Shown: positions 20,980 to 31,980 of the stretch, in pieces | How the letters are laid out: every line of letters starts with the position of its first letter | Numbering within the stretch: position 1 is the first letter of the stretch | Source: Aphidius gifuensis | Lineage: Eukaryota > Arthropoda > Insecta > Hymenoptera > Braconidae | Length of the DNA: 64,000 nucleotides | Direction of reading: 5' to 3' | Assembly: GCF_014905175.1 (NCBI RefSeq) | Contig: NC_057788.1 | Coordinates: 18,260,154-18,324,153 of the forward strand | Notes under the pieces: model-generated | Seen by the model: only the letters and a program-made list of their open reading frames with translations | Database searches by the model: none | Told to the model about the DNA's origin: nothing | Translations under genes and position numbers: made by a program

Positions 20980-21186
20980 AATCCAATAAAAAAAGGTGTG
21001 TATATGAGAGCAAAGGGTGTCAAAAGATCAACTGTAAGACAAATAACTTCTGATGACTATAAGAATTGTTTAATAAATCATGTTATTTTGAAAAAGTCAC
21101 AAAATATCATAAGATCTCATAAACATGAAGTAACAACGAGAACAATCGAAAAAATAGCTCATAAGAAAATTCATAAGAAAAAGTAG
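20980..21186 (+). pseudogene. Polinton DNA polymerase B, C-terminal fragment
   Basis: The frame MRAKGVKRSTVRQITSDDYK, then NCLINHVILKKSQNIIRS, aligns closely with the same segment of the minus-strand polymerase at 446-907 (RAKGVKSSTLKEITFEDYKK). Only the last ~60 residues remain, ending in a Lys-rich tail and TAG at 21,184-21,186. It probably belonged to the second Polinton remnant at 22.4-25.1 kb but lies on the opposite strand from that element's integrase. No catalytic motif is kept. Confidence 0.75.
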
Positions 21187-21224
21187 AAATAAGAGTTTAC
21201 ATACGAAAAATAAAAAAGAAATTT

Positions 21225-21362
21225 TTTCTGAAAAAATCCGGAGAAAACCCGAAAAAACTCCGGAATAATATCTTTGGAAGTCTCAATTGCGCAGAAAATC
21301 CGGCGAAATCCGGAGATATTCGGAGAAAATCCGGAGAAATCATGAGAAATCCGGAAATATCC
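21225..21362. repeat. Degenerate CCGG-rich tandem repeat
   Basis: AAAATCCGGAGAAA-type units, similar in motif to the 31-bp minisatellite 500 bp upstream but shorter and irregular. Confidence 0.55.
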
Positions 21363-21572
21363 AAGAATAAAATTAAACTATAAATTCTTTGAAAATAATT
21401 TACCATTTATGTATTGTTATTTCAAGAAGTTACTGCAAAAATTTCAACAATAGTTGTTCATTTTCTACCAGCACTGGTAATGCCTTAACTTTTCTTGAAT
21501 CACAAATCTTGCTTGGCAACATAAAATCAACAACATTATAAAAAAAAACAATTGAAAGCTGAAAGTATATTT

Positions 21573-22055
21573 CGAATTACTTACATTCAGGTCTATTTGG
21601 AAATATGAACATAATGAATTTTTTTCAAAATGAGTAGATTCAAGTTTTGATCGAATTTAAATAAAATATATCTATTATTGAAAGTCGTATCGCAACATGT
21701 CTAATTTAAAGGAAAGAAATTATTAATAAATGTTAAAAACAATAATAAAAATATTATAAAAAACAAACTTTGAAAATTTGGCGATTCATGATGTGTATAA
21801 AACGTCAATTATGTCAATGATTTCAAAGAGAAAAAAAAAACAAAAAACAATTGAACGTTGAAATTAAAATTTATTCAAAACAAATTATAATGGAACACCC
21901 GAACATAAATTAACGTTAGCAACATATTTGCCCTCTCTTATAATTACCGATGACAATTTTATTTTTCAGTCAAGAAGAAAGTTTTAACTTTTTTTCGAGT
22001 AACTTACATTCAGGTCTATTTGGAAATATGAACATAATAAATTTTTTTTCGTTGA
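21573..22055. repeat. Direct repeat of ~55 bp
   Basis: TTACATTCAGGTCTATTTGG followed by AAATATGAACATAAT occurs at about 21,580 and 22,005, in AT-rich DNA without genes. Confidence 0.75.
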
Positions 22056-22314
22056 TGTTCAGAATTAACGATAATAAAAAATTGAAAATATTTCCTGATG
22101 TACTAAGAGTGTTAAAAAAAAGCTGAATACTTTGGTTTACTGGAAAATATGATCGCTGTTGATAAGATGAATAGAATATTTTTCGATTTACAAAAAATTT
22201 TGAAAAATTCCAACTTTTTTTATCATAGCTTCAATAATCAAAAGAAGTGAAATATAAAAAAAAATAGCAAAATTTTAAAGTATAAAGTTGAATAATTAGC
22301 TGGATAAAAAAAAA

Positions 22315-22391
22315 AAAAAATTAGGCGCTTTTTCACGATAACGTTTGCGATACATGTTAATAATATTATAATAAAAAACGCCTAATTTTTT
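22315..22391. repeat. Short inverted repeat (TTAGGCG hairpin)
   Basis: AAAAAATTAGGCG at 22,315-22,327 pairs with CGCCTAATTTTTT at 22,379-22,391. It sits where the integrase reading frame ends, so it may be an insertion or an end of the Polinton remnant. Confidence 0.65.
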
Positions 22392-22394
22392 ATT

Positions 22395-22716
22395 TTTTTT
22401 TTATTATAAAATTCTGTTCCTTGATCCACATAAAGATTTTTGCATATTCGACCTTTTTTAAATATTAATTCCATTGCTGCTGATACCTCTTCTCCAGTTT
22501 CATTTTTAAGCCCAACAGCCCAGCTGAATTTTGAAAAATATCAATGACTGTTGAAATATAATTGTATCCAGAATTGACCTTTGAATGTTCAATTATTTCA
22601 ACAAGATCAGCTTGCCATGTTTCATCCTTATCACGAATGTCAACTTTACGTCGTAAAAAATTTTTTCTTGCGGGAGCATGTAACTCACGCACAACGTCTC
22701 TTTTATAATCAGTCAT
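22395..22716 (-). pseudogene. Polinton integrase, central catalytic fragment
   Basis: The ORF begins at 22,716 and shows LHAPARKNFLRRKV and the first catalytic strand TWQADLVEIIEHS, then NYISTVIDIF. After a frameshift or stop near 22,465 it continues as NLYVDQGTEFYNKK, holding the second catalytic Asp. The third acidic residue and the chromodomain are missing because the frame ends at the TTAGGCG inverted repeat. The family inserts the element by retroviral-type DDE chemistry. This is the part of the gene that the fragment at 3-368 lacks, but the two are from different copies. Confidence 0.78.
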
Positions 22717-22852
22717 AGTTCACTGACGGATGTATACAGACTGATTTTTTTTTTTTTTTTTTTATATTAATATATTAATCCACTTTCTCTCCACTCTTCA
22801 ATAAGTGACATGATCTCATTGATCAAATGCAGGGTGGATGAATTAAAATGGT

Positions 22853-23675
22853 ATGAAATTAATAAATGATGATGGATATTCTGATATATGCGTTCCATTA
22901 AATATGATTTTTGGCTTTGCTGAAGATTATCGAAAAATAATTGTCAATGCGAAACCTGAACTCATTATGATACGATCACGTTTAAATTTGAATGCGATCG
23001 TACGAGATAATGAGACAGTTCCTGATATGCCAGAATTTAATTTAAAACGTACAATAATTGAATGGCTTGTACCGTATATAATATTATCAAACAAAAATAA
23101 AATTGGTGTAATGAAACATATACAAGAAGATTCTTTCATTTCTATTGGATTTAGAAGTTGGGATTTATAGAAATATCTATTGCTGCCACAAACAACCCAT
23201 CATATATGGACAGTGAAAACTGCAACTCAACTGGAAAAGCCACGTTATGTTATTCTTGGTTTTCAATCAAATAGAAAAAATGATTGGCAAAAAGATGTAA
23301 CACATTTTGATCATTGTAAAATAACAAATGTTAACTTGTATCTTAATTCTCATATTTTTCCATATGGGAATTTGAATCTTGATATTGAAAAAAAAATTTG
23401 CTTTATTATACGATATGAATTCTCATTTTGCAGAGTCTTACTATGGCTCAAAAATAGATTTAGTGACAAAAGATAATTTTATTAAAAAATCTCCAATAAT
23501 TGTTATTGATTGTAGTAAACAAAATGAGTTTTTAAAGACTGCTGCTGTAGATGTACGTTTAGAATTTGAATCGAAAGGAAACTCACCTCAAGGAACGACA
23601 GCATATTGCTCAATTTTACATGATAAAATAATTGAATATAGACCAATAAGTAGAATAGTACATAAGTTAACATAA
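22853..23675 (+). pseudogene. Polinton/adintovirus-associated structural-type protein, broken
   Basis: Three open pieces form one protein. 22,853-23,170 contains NDDGYSDICVPLNMIFGFAE, EWLVPYIILSNKN and SFISIGFRSWDL. 23,180-23,476 contains TQLEKPRYVILGFQSNRKN, FDHCKITN and LYLNSHIFPYGNLNLD. 23,379-23,675 contains YDMNSHFAESYYGS, VIDCSKQNEFLKTAAVDVRL and TTAYCSILHD. A stop at 23,168-23,170 and a frameshift near 23,390 break it. I recognise the pattern from insect genomic copies that sit with Polinton-type genes. A jelly-roll capsid role is plausible given the beta-rich composition, but is inference. It diverges from the integrase, as expected for gene order in such elements. Confidence 0.6.
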
Positions 23676-23758
23676 ATTAACTGTAACTCATGGTTTCAAT
23701 TAAATAAAAAAACAATTAAAAATAATTTGGATTTAGTGTATTTGTTTATTTAATCTAT

Positions 23759-24103
23759 TCACATTTCCTCATCATCATCATCGAAATCACGCAGATTATA
23801 TGTACTATCATCTAATATTACATCTTGATTATTTCCGCCATCGAGAACCATGGTTAGTGGTCCTTTCTTGACAGCATTTTCTAGCTCCTTAAATTCTTGA
23901 TCATCTTGATTGAAATGTGTAGCAAATCTTTTTGGTAGATATGCATAATTTTCATTGTTGATTTCAACTGTTAGCGCTGGACCATACTTTGATGTTGGAA
24001 ATCTCGCTACTATAGTAATTTTATAAACTACTTTCCTCTTCAAATCCTTCAATGATTTGTGTTGGTTAGCTTTTTGAAGTTTTTTTGCTTTTGCAAAACC
24101 CAT
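23759..24103 (-). CDS. Small Polinton protein with acidic C-terminus (paralogue of 4484-4798)
   Basis: An intact 114-residue ORF from ATG 24,103. The N-terminus is Lys-rich (FAKAKKLQKANQHKSLKDLK). The core YKITIVARFPTSKYG, then LTVEINN and YAYLPKRFATHF, matches the small gene at 4484. The C-terminus is very acidic (NLRDFDDDDEEM). A basic body with an acidic tail is a layout seen in many ssDNA-binding proteins of viruses and bacteria, where the tail recruits partners; assigning that role here is inference. The gene appears to have a 5' UTR intron (24,113-24,212: GTAAGTTTT to TTTACAG) and an upstream TATATA at 24,288-24,295. It is the only unbroken gene of this remnant, as its paralogue is of the first. 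Confidence 0.68.
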   Translation of the reverse strand: MGFAKAKKLQKANQHKSLKDLKRKVVYKITIVARFPTSKYGPALTVEINNENYAYLPKRFATHFNQDDQEFKELENAVKKGPLTMVLDGGNNQDVILDDSTYNLRDFDDDDEEM

Positions 24104-24112
24104 TTTTAATAT

Positions 24113-24212
24113 CTGTAAATGGAAAAGTTATTTTTTAGTTAACAAAATAATTGAAATACATTGATAATATTAATAAGTTAATAAAAATTTATAAATATAT
24201 GATAAAACTTAC
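24113..24212 (-). other. Probable 5' UTR intron of the small Polinton gene
   Basis: Minus strand: donor GTAAGTTTTA at 24,212, pyrimidine-rich tract and TTTACAG acceptor at 24,113, nine bases before the ATG. Length 100 bp, usual for insect introns. Confidence 0.6.
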
Positions 24213-24299
24213 TTGTTGGTTTCTAAGACTGGGCACACTACAGCTGATGGACTGAACGATGAGTGATGCTTAGTCTCTGTGCACGAGAATATATACTAA

Positions 24300-25150
24300 A
24301 TCTCATGTATTATATCTAAACGTCGTATTTTTATCATCAAAATCATCATTATCTTGATTTTTAGGACAGTTGAATGTTGAGTTTGGAGATAGTTGTAAAT
24401 GAATACTGTCATTGAAGTTTTGATTTTCTTCTGAATAATAATATGAGTCTGAATCTGTTGTTACAATGCATAGCATCAATGATGGGCCGAATCAGTATTA
24501 TATGTGGCATTAGCAATTAATGATTTTCTAACTGATGGTGTTGATAATGCTCTTTTTAATTCATTTGATGTAATAGTTTCATTATTTTTTTATTTTTTTT
24601 TTTTTGACAAACAATCTAATAATTCCTTGAATGTCTCATTATTTTCTATTGACATATTATTTGATAAACATGTTTCAACAATTTTGTTATATTTTGTTGA
24701 TAAAACATCAACTAGTTCAGTGAATGTGGCATAATTTTTTTCTTTCAATGAAGTTAAAGTCTTAAATTTTTACCATTAATAACATTCAAGGTATCAGTAA
24801 AAGTATCATTACTTTTTTCTGCCCAAATACATTCAACAATTTAGACGTAAAAGTATTATTTGTATTAGTAAGAGTATTACTGTGAAAACTATTGTCCACT
24901 TCACCATTTGAATTATCCAACTAATCTTTAGAAGATGGATTACTTCCAGAAACATTACTAAACATACTTATTTGCATCATTGATTTGTTTTTGTTGTATG
25001 ATGATATAATATCATTTGACAAATCATTAAGTGAACTTACTGATAAATCTTTTCTGAACCAAGCTTGAAGATCTTCGATACTTGATGATAATGATGTCTT
25101 GGGCATCATTGTTTTGAATATTATTCACTTTATCTGACATTTTTTCATTA
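24300..25150 (-). pseudogene. Degenerate Asn/Ser-rich acidic coding region, unrecognised
   Basis: The minus strand holds a chain of short open pieces in changing frames: 25,109-24,921 (SIEDLQAWFRKDLSVSSLND) and then repeated NxTFT-type segments (NNTFTSKLLNVFG, SNDTFTDTLNVING, ATFTELVDVLS, NETFKELLDCLS). An acidic tail follows (DSDSYYYSEENQNFNDSIH, NDDFDDKNTTF). The repeats and even spacing show it was one gene with a ~30-residue repeat. Several stops and shifts break it. It lies just upstream of the small Polinton gene on the same strand, so it may be an element gene of unknown role or a separate locus. Confidence 0.45.
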
Positions 25151-25339
25151 TCAATATTCATTACTCAAACTTACAAAATAGTTGTGCATCAACCATCACA
25201 AAAAGATGAACAAGTCAAAAATAGTATTCAAAAATATGTTAGCTTTTTTTCTCTATAGACAAATGCTTCTGGCAGCTGATTAAGATATTCAAAAATAAAT
25301 CCTTCTACATATAATGTAAAAAAACAATAACAACATGTG

Positions 25340-25845
25340 ACTTGGAAACATAGCTAAAAGTATCATTATTAAATTCGCGCCATCGATGCGGTATTGAATA
25401 CTGTAAATATACCTAAAGGTTTTTTCACACCATTTACTATTCTTGCTCAATTTTATTTTTATTATGTTGTCGAATTGCTCTGGACTTGGAAGCAATATTG
25501 CTTTGTGTTGCTTTGATTTGATTTGATTTTATTTATAATGTTTGTCAGAGTGCCCTAACTTTTGAAAGAAATTTCAAGAAAAACGCAATTTCTGAAACTG
25601 TAATAGTCCCAACAACATATGGCGCCCGCACCATCGATGCGATATTAAATACTGTGAAGGTTATTGAATAAATATAAAGGTTCTTACACACCATTCTACT
25701 ATTCTTGCACAATTTTATTTTATAATGTTGTCGAATTGCTCTGGACTTGGAAGCCATACTGCTTTGATTGAATTTTGGTTTTTAATGTTTGTCAGAGTGC
25801 CCTGAGTTTTTAAGGAAATATCAAGAATAACGCAATTTCTGAAAT
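25340..25845. repeat. Tandem duplication, ~248-bp unit, two copies
   Basis: Landmarks repeat at fixed spacing: CCATCGATGCG at 25,381 and 25,632, GAATTGCTCTGGACTTGG, and GTCAGAGTGCCCT at 25,547 and 25,791. The small ORFs called here are the same reading of both copies. Confidence 0.85.
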
Positions 25846-25849
25846 TGAT

Positions 25850-27430
25850 TTTGAAGTTAAAAAAAAAAAGTATAGATCTAAAAAATCTGTTTTTTTTTTA
25901 TAAAAAAGTGTGATATTGATCTAATGAAATGATCAGAAGCCATAATATTTTTATCTGATCAATCATATTTTTAAATAAATTCCCAAGGAATTGGAGGGTT
26001 AGGCTTCGCTCTATGTCGATAATATATAGGCACGGTAGTTAATCTCGTTTCCCCCACTTTTTTTTTTCTCATACTTGACGCGAGGCACTACCGTGCCTCT
26101 TGATTGAAAAAAATAATAAATTACGTAAATTCTCTCCCTTCATAATAAAGACTGATGAATATAAGCAATCAAAAACGTCGGAAATATCTGTTATGGTCGA
26201 TATTGTCAACAAGGTCAATATCGACCAGGACAGGTTCAAACTGTCTCTTTAGTAGATACATCTAATGGCATATCTAATGCATTTTAACCCAATGTTTTTT
26301 GGCTACTGAGGGGTCAAAGGATAATTACCTCATTATTATAAAATACTTCTAAGTCACTATTGTTTTATATTGTTTTATAGCGTTAACATCACTGTACTTT
26401 CTAGTATTAATTACTAATTTATTTCAACTAACAATATATCTCAAAACTATTTATATGTATATTTTCAATTTTCTAAATCTTCTAATATAAAGTAAAAATA
26501 TTGTTATAACTTTTGTAAATCAGTTCCCTGTTAATGGAGTAATCTGTTGGGAATATAAATGAACAAATGAATAAATAAATAAATAAATAAATGAATAAAC
26601 TCTTTTAGATTTTACAAAACAATAAATTTGAATAGTTTTCTGATTTCATAACTGCATTACTTCGAGGTTTCAAAATTTTTCAAAAATTAAAAACTCATTG
26701 CCACGGTTTTGAATCGTTCAGTACAAATAGGATATTGATGTTTTATTTAAGTTTAAATTTTTTGTTATAAACTTTTTTTTATAGTAAGTGAAGAAAATTT
26801 CTAGGTCAATTATAATTCCGCTTTCACTATCACGTTATCGACTTGAAGTTATTTACTTCAATAATGTTATTATAATTCGTCATAACAATTTAATTTCTGA
26901 ACCACGCGTAATCGATAATTCCACATTCTTTCTTTTTTGATATTCGGTAATCAACAGTTAAATGTAATTAGATCGAAAATAAAATTCTAGAAATAGATAT
27001 TTTATTAAATAAATGATTTTTTTTTTCTTTTTTTTGAAAGTTTGCGAATACATCAAAAAAATGTTTTTTACTCTTTTCAAATCAGTAATGATTCGTGCCT
27101 AGAAAAATTCAACTAACCTTCGTTTTGAATTTTTGTTTTTCGATTCTTTTATCAGTCGTACCAATTATAAGTGTGAAAACTGGCGACGTACCTTGAAAAG
27201 AAAGAAAAAGTGTTTCAAGATTCTTTCAATTAGTTATTTGACATTGCACATTCAAAAGCACTTGAGCTGGTTGAAAAACAAGTGTAAAGTTCTATTTTAT
27301 ATCTTGAAATTTAAAATGAATTTAGGTTATATGATGATGTTTAAACACGAAATATTTGAAAAGATTTAATAATTATTACTTAGCAGTATCCCGGAAATGA
27401 CTGGGTAATGCAAATAATTTAAAATTCTCG
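25850..27430. other. Gene-poor AT-rich stretch with small hairpins
   Basis: No convincing gene. It holds an inverted repeat AGGCACGGTAG/CTACCGTGCCT (26,028-26,099) and a perfect 11-bp stem GGTCGATATTG (26,193-26,225). An ORF at 27,133-27,369 has no recognisable features. Confidence 0.5.
26230..26600 (+). mobile_element. Possible 3' end of a non-LTR retrotransposon
   Basis: A non-coding segment ends in GGAGTAATCTGTTGGGAATA, then ATAAATGAACAAATGAATA and (AATA)n. The simple repeat tail after a 3' UTR-like sequence is typical of 5'-truncated LINEs of the I/Jockey/CR1 kind. No coding part is left. Confidence 0.4.
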
Positions 27431-27559
27431 ATGATAATGTTGACCGGGCCGATTAGACCCAGTGATGCAAAATAATGGTGTTCGTTTTCGTCTCCTCGAG
27501 ACAGTGTTCTCCAAAAGAACAGTGTGAATCCTAAGTTATTGATGATGATATTGTTGGTG

Positions 27560-28115
27560 TTAACGGGGTATAATGTCGGTAAATCTCACCAACAGGACGC
27601 CGTCCAGAATTGCCAATATACTTAACAGCTTAGCCACTTGGGAATTTGTTGGTGACACGTTGACGATGCCTTTTTATATTTTATAATTACAGTTGATAAT
27701 ATGGTGTTATATGTTGTATTATTTAAATGTAAATTCTTAGTACAAGTAATTCTAATTTTTAACGTGATTCTCACAAGAATTATAAGTTATTTTGGTGAAT
27801 TATTTTATGGAGTGCTTCATTAATTGTGGTGTCTTAACAGCACACCGGCACACACCAAAGTGACGACATCTCCGTTCATCACGACTACTCTCTTCGTTCA
27901 CTCTTACCCACAGAGACATACATACTCTTAATACCTAAATCCACTCGTACTAGTATCACGGACACACACACCAGTATAGATATACTCTTTAACTTATATT
28001 TATTATATATACAGTTTTACACGCTACACAAGTAAAAATATTCTTGTTGAACAAAGGCGAACCTGAACGCTTCGTATACAAACATTATTAGATAGTGTTG
28101 ATCTTTCTACATTAT
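27560..28115 (-). mobile_element. Possible solo or truncated LTR with primer-binding-like site
   Basis: On the minus strand a more GC-rich block ends in AGTATAT followed by TGGCAATTCTGGACGGCG (27,614-27,597), which resembles an LTR end and primer-binding site. The block contains a TATATAATAAATATAA promoter-like tract. No second LTR or gag/pol was found. Confidence 0.25.
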
Positions 28116-29100
28116 CTCATGACACAAAACTACTTCTAAAAAAACGCAAACTAGATACAGCTGGCCTAAAGTAGTTTTTCATAATTCTGCATTCCTTAAT
28201 ACTCTCAAGTCAATTCAATGTTTAGAAAAAAAACTAATAATAATCGTTAATTCTTTGCATCTCTGTGAAATTTGATTTTTTCCAATAAATATTATTCGTT
28301 CTTGACTACTGCATTCGAAAATTCATTCTAAATCAGTTTAGTAAGTCGAAAAATTGAATTGCTTCAATGTTTCTTCATGATTGATAAAGGAAGAAAAAAT
28401 TAATTAAGACAATATTATAATTATTCCGATACACATAGAGTACTTATACAGAATAAAATGACACTCAAACAATATTAAATTATTATGACTTAATCGTTTC
28501 ATCGTTTCGTTTTTTTTTTCAGGTACACTGTAAAAAAAAGAATCCTGTTATAAGAGGACAGCATCCCAAAAAAAAAACTTAAATGACTCGGAAGAATTAT
28601 CTTTGACAAAGAACAAATTTGTATCAAGTCAAAAATAAAAAAGTCGTTTATTTTTTTTTTATTCAACGATATGTAGTGTCACAAACTTTTTTTTTCTATA
28701 ATATTTTCGTAAACAGCAAGAAAAAAAATAAAAAATCCTATGGAACACTTAGGGTGCACCTTGGGGAACTTGACTATCTTTTTTTTTTTATTATCGTTAT
28801 TTTTCTTCTTAGCAACAGAAACACAAACAATTCAACGAAAAAAACATTTCATACGTATACATGTATAAAGTATACAAATATATATACAAATATATATAAT
28901 ATACATATAGAATACATACAAATATTATATTGTATAATAAAATATATACAGGTAAGTTTCAAATATTAATACCGTTGGGGCTGGTTACGGTTATGGTTAG
29001 TAATATATTAATCCCATATCAATTAGGCTATTGAAAATAAAAAAGTCAAAAATTCCTACACAAATACAATTGGACAGTTTTTCGAATTTTTAATGTATTT
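28116..29100. other. AT-rich spacer
   Basis: Low-complexity DNA with a TATA/ATAC-rich tract at 28,855-28,950. An ORF called at 28,619-28,969 is Phe/Tyr/Asn-rich translation of simple sequence. Confidence 0.5.
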
Positions 29101-29124
29101 TTACCACTTAGTATAATATAAAAA

Positions 29125-29999
29125 TATATTCAAAGACTCGTTATCACTTGGTGGATCCACCAGGTTTCAGGTGGTTTTTCAACTTTTTCTTCTATATTTC
29201 GATTTGAAAAATAAACACGTTGACCATTTTCGAGATGAACGTGTAAATGTTGAATATTTGGATATCGATCATGTATTTTGAAACCTAGTATCAGCCAAAC
29301 TGCCTCATTGCTACTTATATATCTTCCTGATTGATATTCGTTAATTTCATTATTATTTTTATTTTCTATTGAATAAATAGCTTGATCACTCCTTTTGTGT
29401 ATATAATGTAAATGAGTCGTATTTAACGTGCTACACTTCTTTTTCATGAAGAAGTTTTTAACACGGTGTGCCTCACGTCTTGCTTTCTGTATTTCCAACC
29501 GTCAACTCCTTACAACTCATTTTGCGACAGTCATGGATGTCGACTTTCGTAATGCGTTCAAACTGTACCCGATTTCTATTATAGCCCAGGGAAACCATGA
29601 AAAACCTGGGCAGTACAGCCGGCTTGCGCCTATCATTCGATACATGGCGTCGGTGGTCGGGTTCGAACCCGTGACCTCCCTGTCACAAAGCTCGAACCTT
29701 AACCGCAGTGCCATATCGTTGGCTACCTTTGTGTATATAATTCAATATATACTTTACCGCAACTACTTAACTACATGACTATGATTGAAAGCTTTAATTT
29801 CGAATTTTTTTTTCATTTTAGAATGTCTTCGTTGTGTACATTCACTTTTCTGTTTATGAATTGTATCTAACGTTAATGTTTGTACATCTTCTCGTGGTTC
29901 ATCATCATCTTCTTGAATTTAATCATGTGGATCTTTGAATCTTTTTAATCTTTTTCCTAATAATGTTTTTCTTCCGATATTTTGTTTTCTTTTCGGCAT
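29125..29999 (-). pseudogene. Helitron replicase-helicase remnant, split by a SINE
   Basis: Two parts on the minus strand. 29,999-29,780 starts at an ATG with MPKRKQNIGRKTLLGKRLKR, the basic N-terminus usual for Helitron ORFs, with one in-frame stop. 29,406-29,130 reads NNEINEYQSGRYISSNEAVW, then LILGFKIHDRYPNIQHL and VHLENGQRVYFSNRN. That is the conserved linker between the Rep (HUH nuclease) and helicase parts of Helitron proteins. Between them sits a complete SINE (29,407-29,725). The Rep and helicase catalytic motifs are gone, so this is a relic. Helitrons replicate by rolling circle and are known to capture host gene pieces. Confidence 0.75.
29391..29740 (-). mobile_element. tRNA-derived SINE, inverted copy inside the Helitron remnant
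   Basis: Same family as 11,648-11,967, in reverse. The B-box GGTTCGAACCC (29,659-29,670) is closer to consensus than in the other copy. Flanking repeats CCTTTTGTGTATATAA (29,391-29,406) and CCTTTGTGTATATAA (29,726-29,740) are a target duplication of about 15 bp with one base lost. Length 319 bp. Confidence 0.85.
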
Positions 30000-30001
30000 G
30001 C

Positions 30002-31976
30002 ATATTATATTATTATTATATTATATGCATATTAATCACTTATTTGTAAAATGACATGTCAGTTATAAGAGATAATTTTATGCAATTCAAATGATTGTCT
30101 TTTTTTTTGAAACATACAGCTTACTTCAAATAAGAATAAAATTATTAAATCAATAAAAATTTTCTAAAAAAAATATTTTCCAATAGATGTAATTATTCTA
30201 ATATCCAATTCACCTTTTTTTGAACTTGGAACATCAGGGAATATTTTTAAGTTTTCATTTATTCCCACATCCTGGGAAACCGGAAGCCAGCAATACAAAT
30301 TAATGTAATATTTTTAATATCCCTTTTTTGGAAAAATATAATTTTTAGTTAAAATAATATTAACATAATAAGAAAAATCTCGAAGAAAAATAGAAAAATC
30401 ATTTTGACCTCCTGGTGATCGTAAAAAGTAACCTGGGTGATATTTTCGTTGACTTAAACCCTCCTGAGCTCAAACTGAATATCTAAGTTAAATTTCATGT
30501 AAATCGGACCGATAGTTTGCGTAAAACTGCGTTTCCAAGGATCCGGCCATGTCTTTTTATTGTATAGATTAAAATATCTCAAATTTTGAATGATAAAATT
30601 TAAAAAAAAAACAGTGAAATTTCAATATTTAATTGTTAAATATCAAATTAAAACTAAAATATCTCAAATAGCAAATATAAAAGATTTGATTCATAGAATT
30701 TATTTATCAAAATTGATATTGAAACGGCTAAACATAAAAAAAAATTATACTTTTAACAGAAACCATTATTATTAATTAAGAAAATTAAAATAATTTAAAT
30801 TCTTGTTGTGTTGATATAATTTTTTACATATATTTTAAATTGTTAAATATTTATATTTAATATAAATTTGCTTATTTGTTAACTATTCATTTTTTATCGA
30901 ATTGCGTTTCATTCAATTATTACTCGAATGAAGCAGCCAACAATTAGCCTCATTAAGTAGCCCAAAAAAAATGAGAGCTTAGATATTCTAGACTCTAATG
31001 AGACATAATTGAGTATAATCTTGAATGTTCGAGCAATAAAAATAACATTTGAAAATGGAAATTTTTCGTAAACCATCTAGCGGTAGATAATCGAAACAAA
31101 AAAATTAATGTGATACCTTTAAAACTCAGGTAAAATGTTGATAAATATTGAAAAAACGAAATAATCATAATACCAATAACTAAAATAAAAAACTATTTAA
31201 AATAAGAATAACAAATAGAATTTATTCTACATAAAATTCAAATAAAAACTACAATATTTTATGTATTTTATTATTTTTGTAATAAATTCAAATGAATTAC
31301 AAATTTTTTATTGATAATTTTTTAATTCCAATTTATTATTATAACTAACAAAAAGCTTATTGAAAAAATAACTTTTTTTTTTTTTTTTTCTACACTAATC
31401 AAAATAATGAGTAAAAATTGATTATATTAATAATAATAATATCTTAAAAAGAAAAACAACAGTCTATCAAAAAGATGACAGTCTGCCTTTTCTTTAGTTA
31501 TTACTAATGAAAAATAATTATAAAAAAAAATAATACATATTTATTATTTTGAATTATTACAATAAAATAAATGAATAAATGAATTGATAAATTTATTATT
31601 TTATTAATATTATTATGTTATATAATGAAATATTTTGAAAAAATGTCTATGAAATTATAATTTGAAACTATTTGATAATATTACCAATTTTTTATCTTTT
31701 TTTTTTATTTATCTATTATTTTTTTCTATTAAATTTATGTAAAAAGCAAATGGATTTTGAGTATGACCAAGATATAATGATTAATTTGAAAAAAGAAATA
31801 TATATAATAATAATTTTTCTTATTTTTTTTAATTTTTATTCAATATTTAATAATTGATATATTTTTTTAAATATAATTTATCATAATTGATTTAAAATTA
31901 TAAATTAAATAATTCACTCTCTTTTATTGATAGAAAATAAATAATTTGAACTCATAAAACCATTATTTAATTATTT
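30002..31976. other. AT-rich stretch, no clear gene
   Basis: A more GC-rich segment at 30,395-30,560 (GTAAATCGGACCGATAGTTT, CGTTTCCAAGGATCC) resembles 3' tails of common insect transposons but cannot be assigned. ORFs at 30,590 and 31,672 are simple-sequence translations. Confidence 0.5.
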
Positions 31977-31980
31977 AGAT

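Noticed and set aside
26028..26099. A MITE with AGGCACGGTAG termini
   Set aside because: The inverted repeat is real, but at ~70 bp with no TSD or second copy it cannot be called a mobile element.
27133..27369. 78-codon ORF
   Set aside because: Protein-like at first sight, but no start context, homology or splice signals could be supported.
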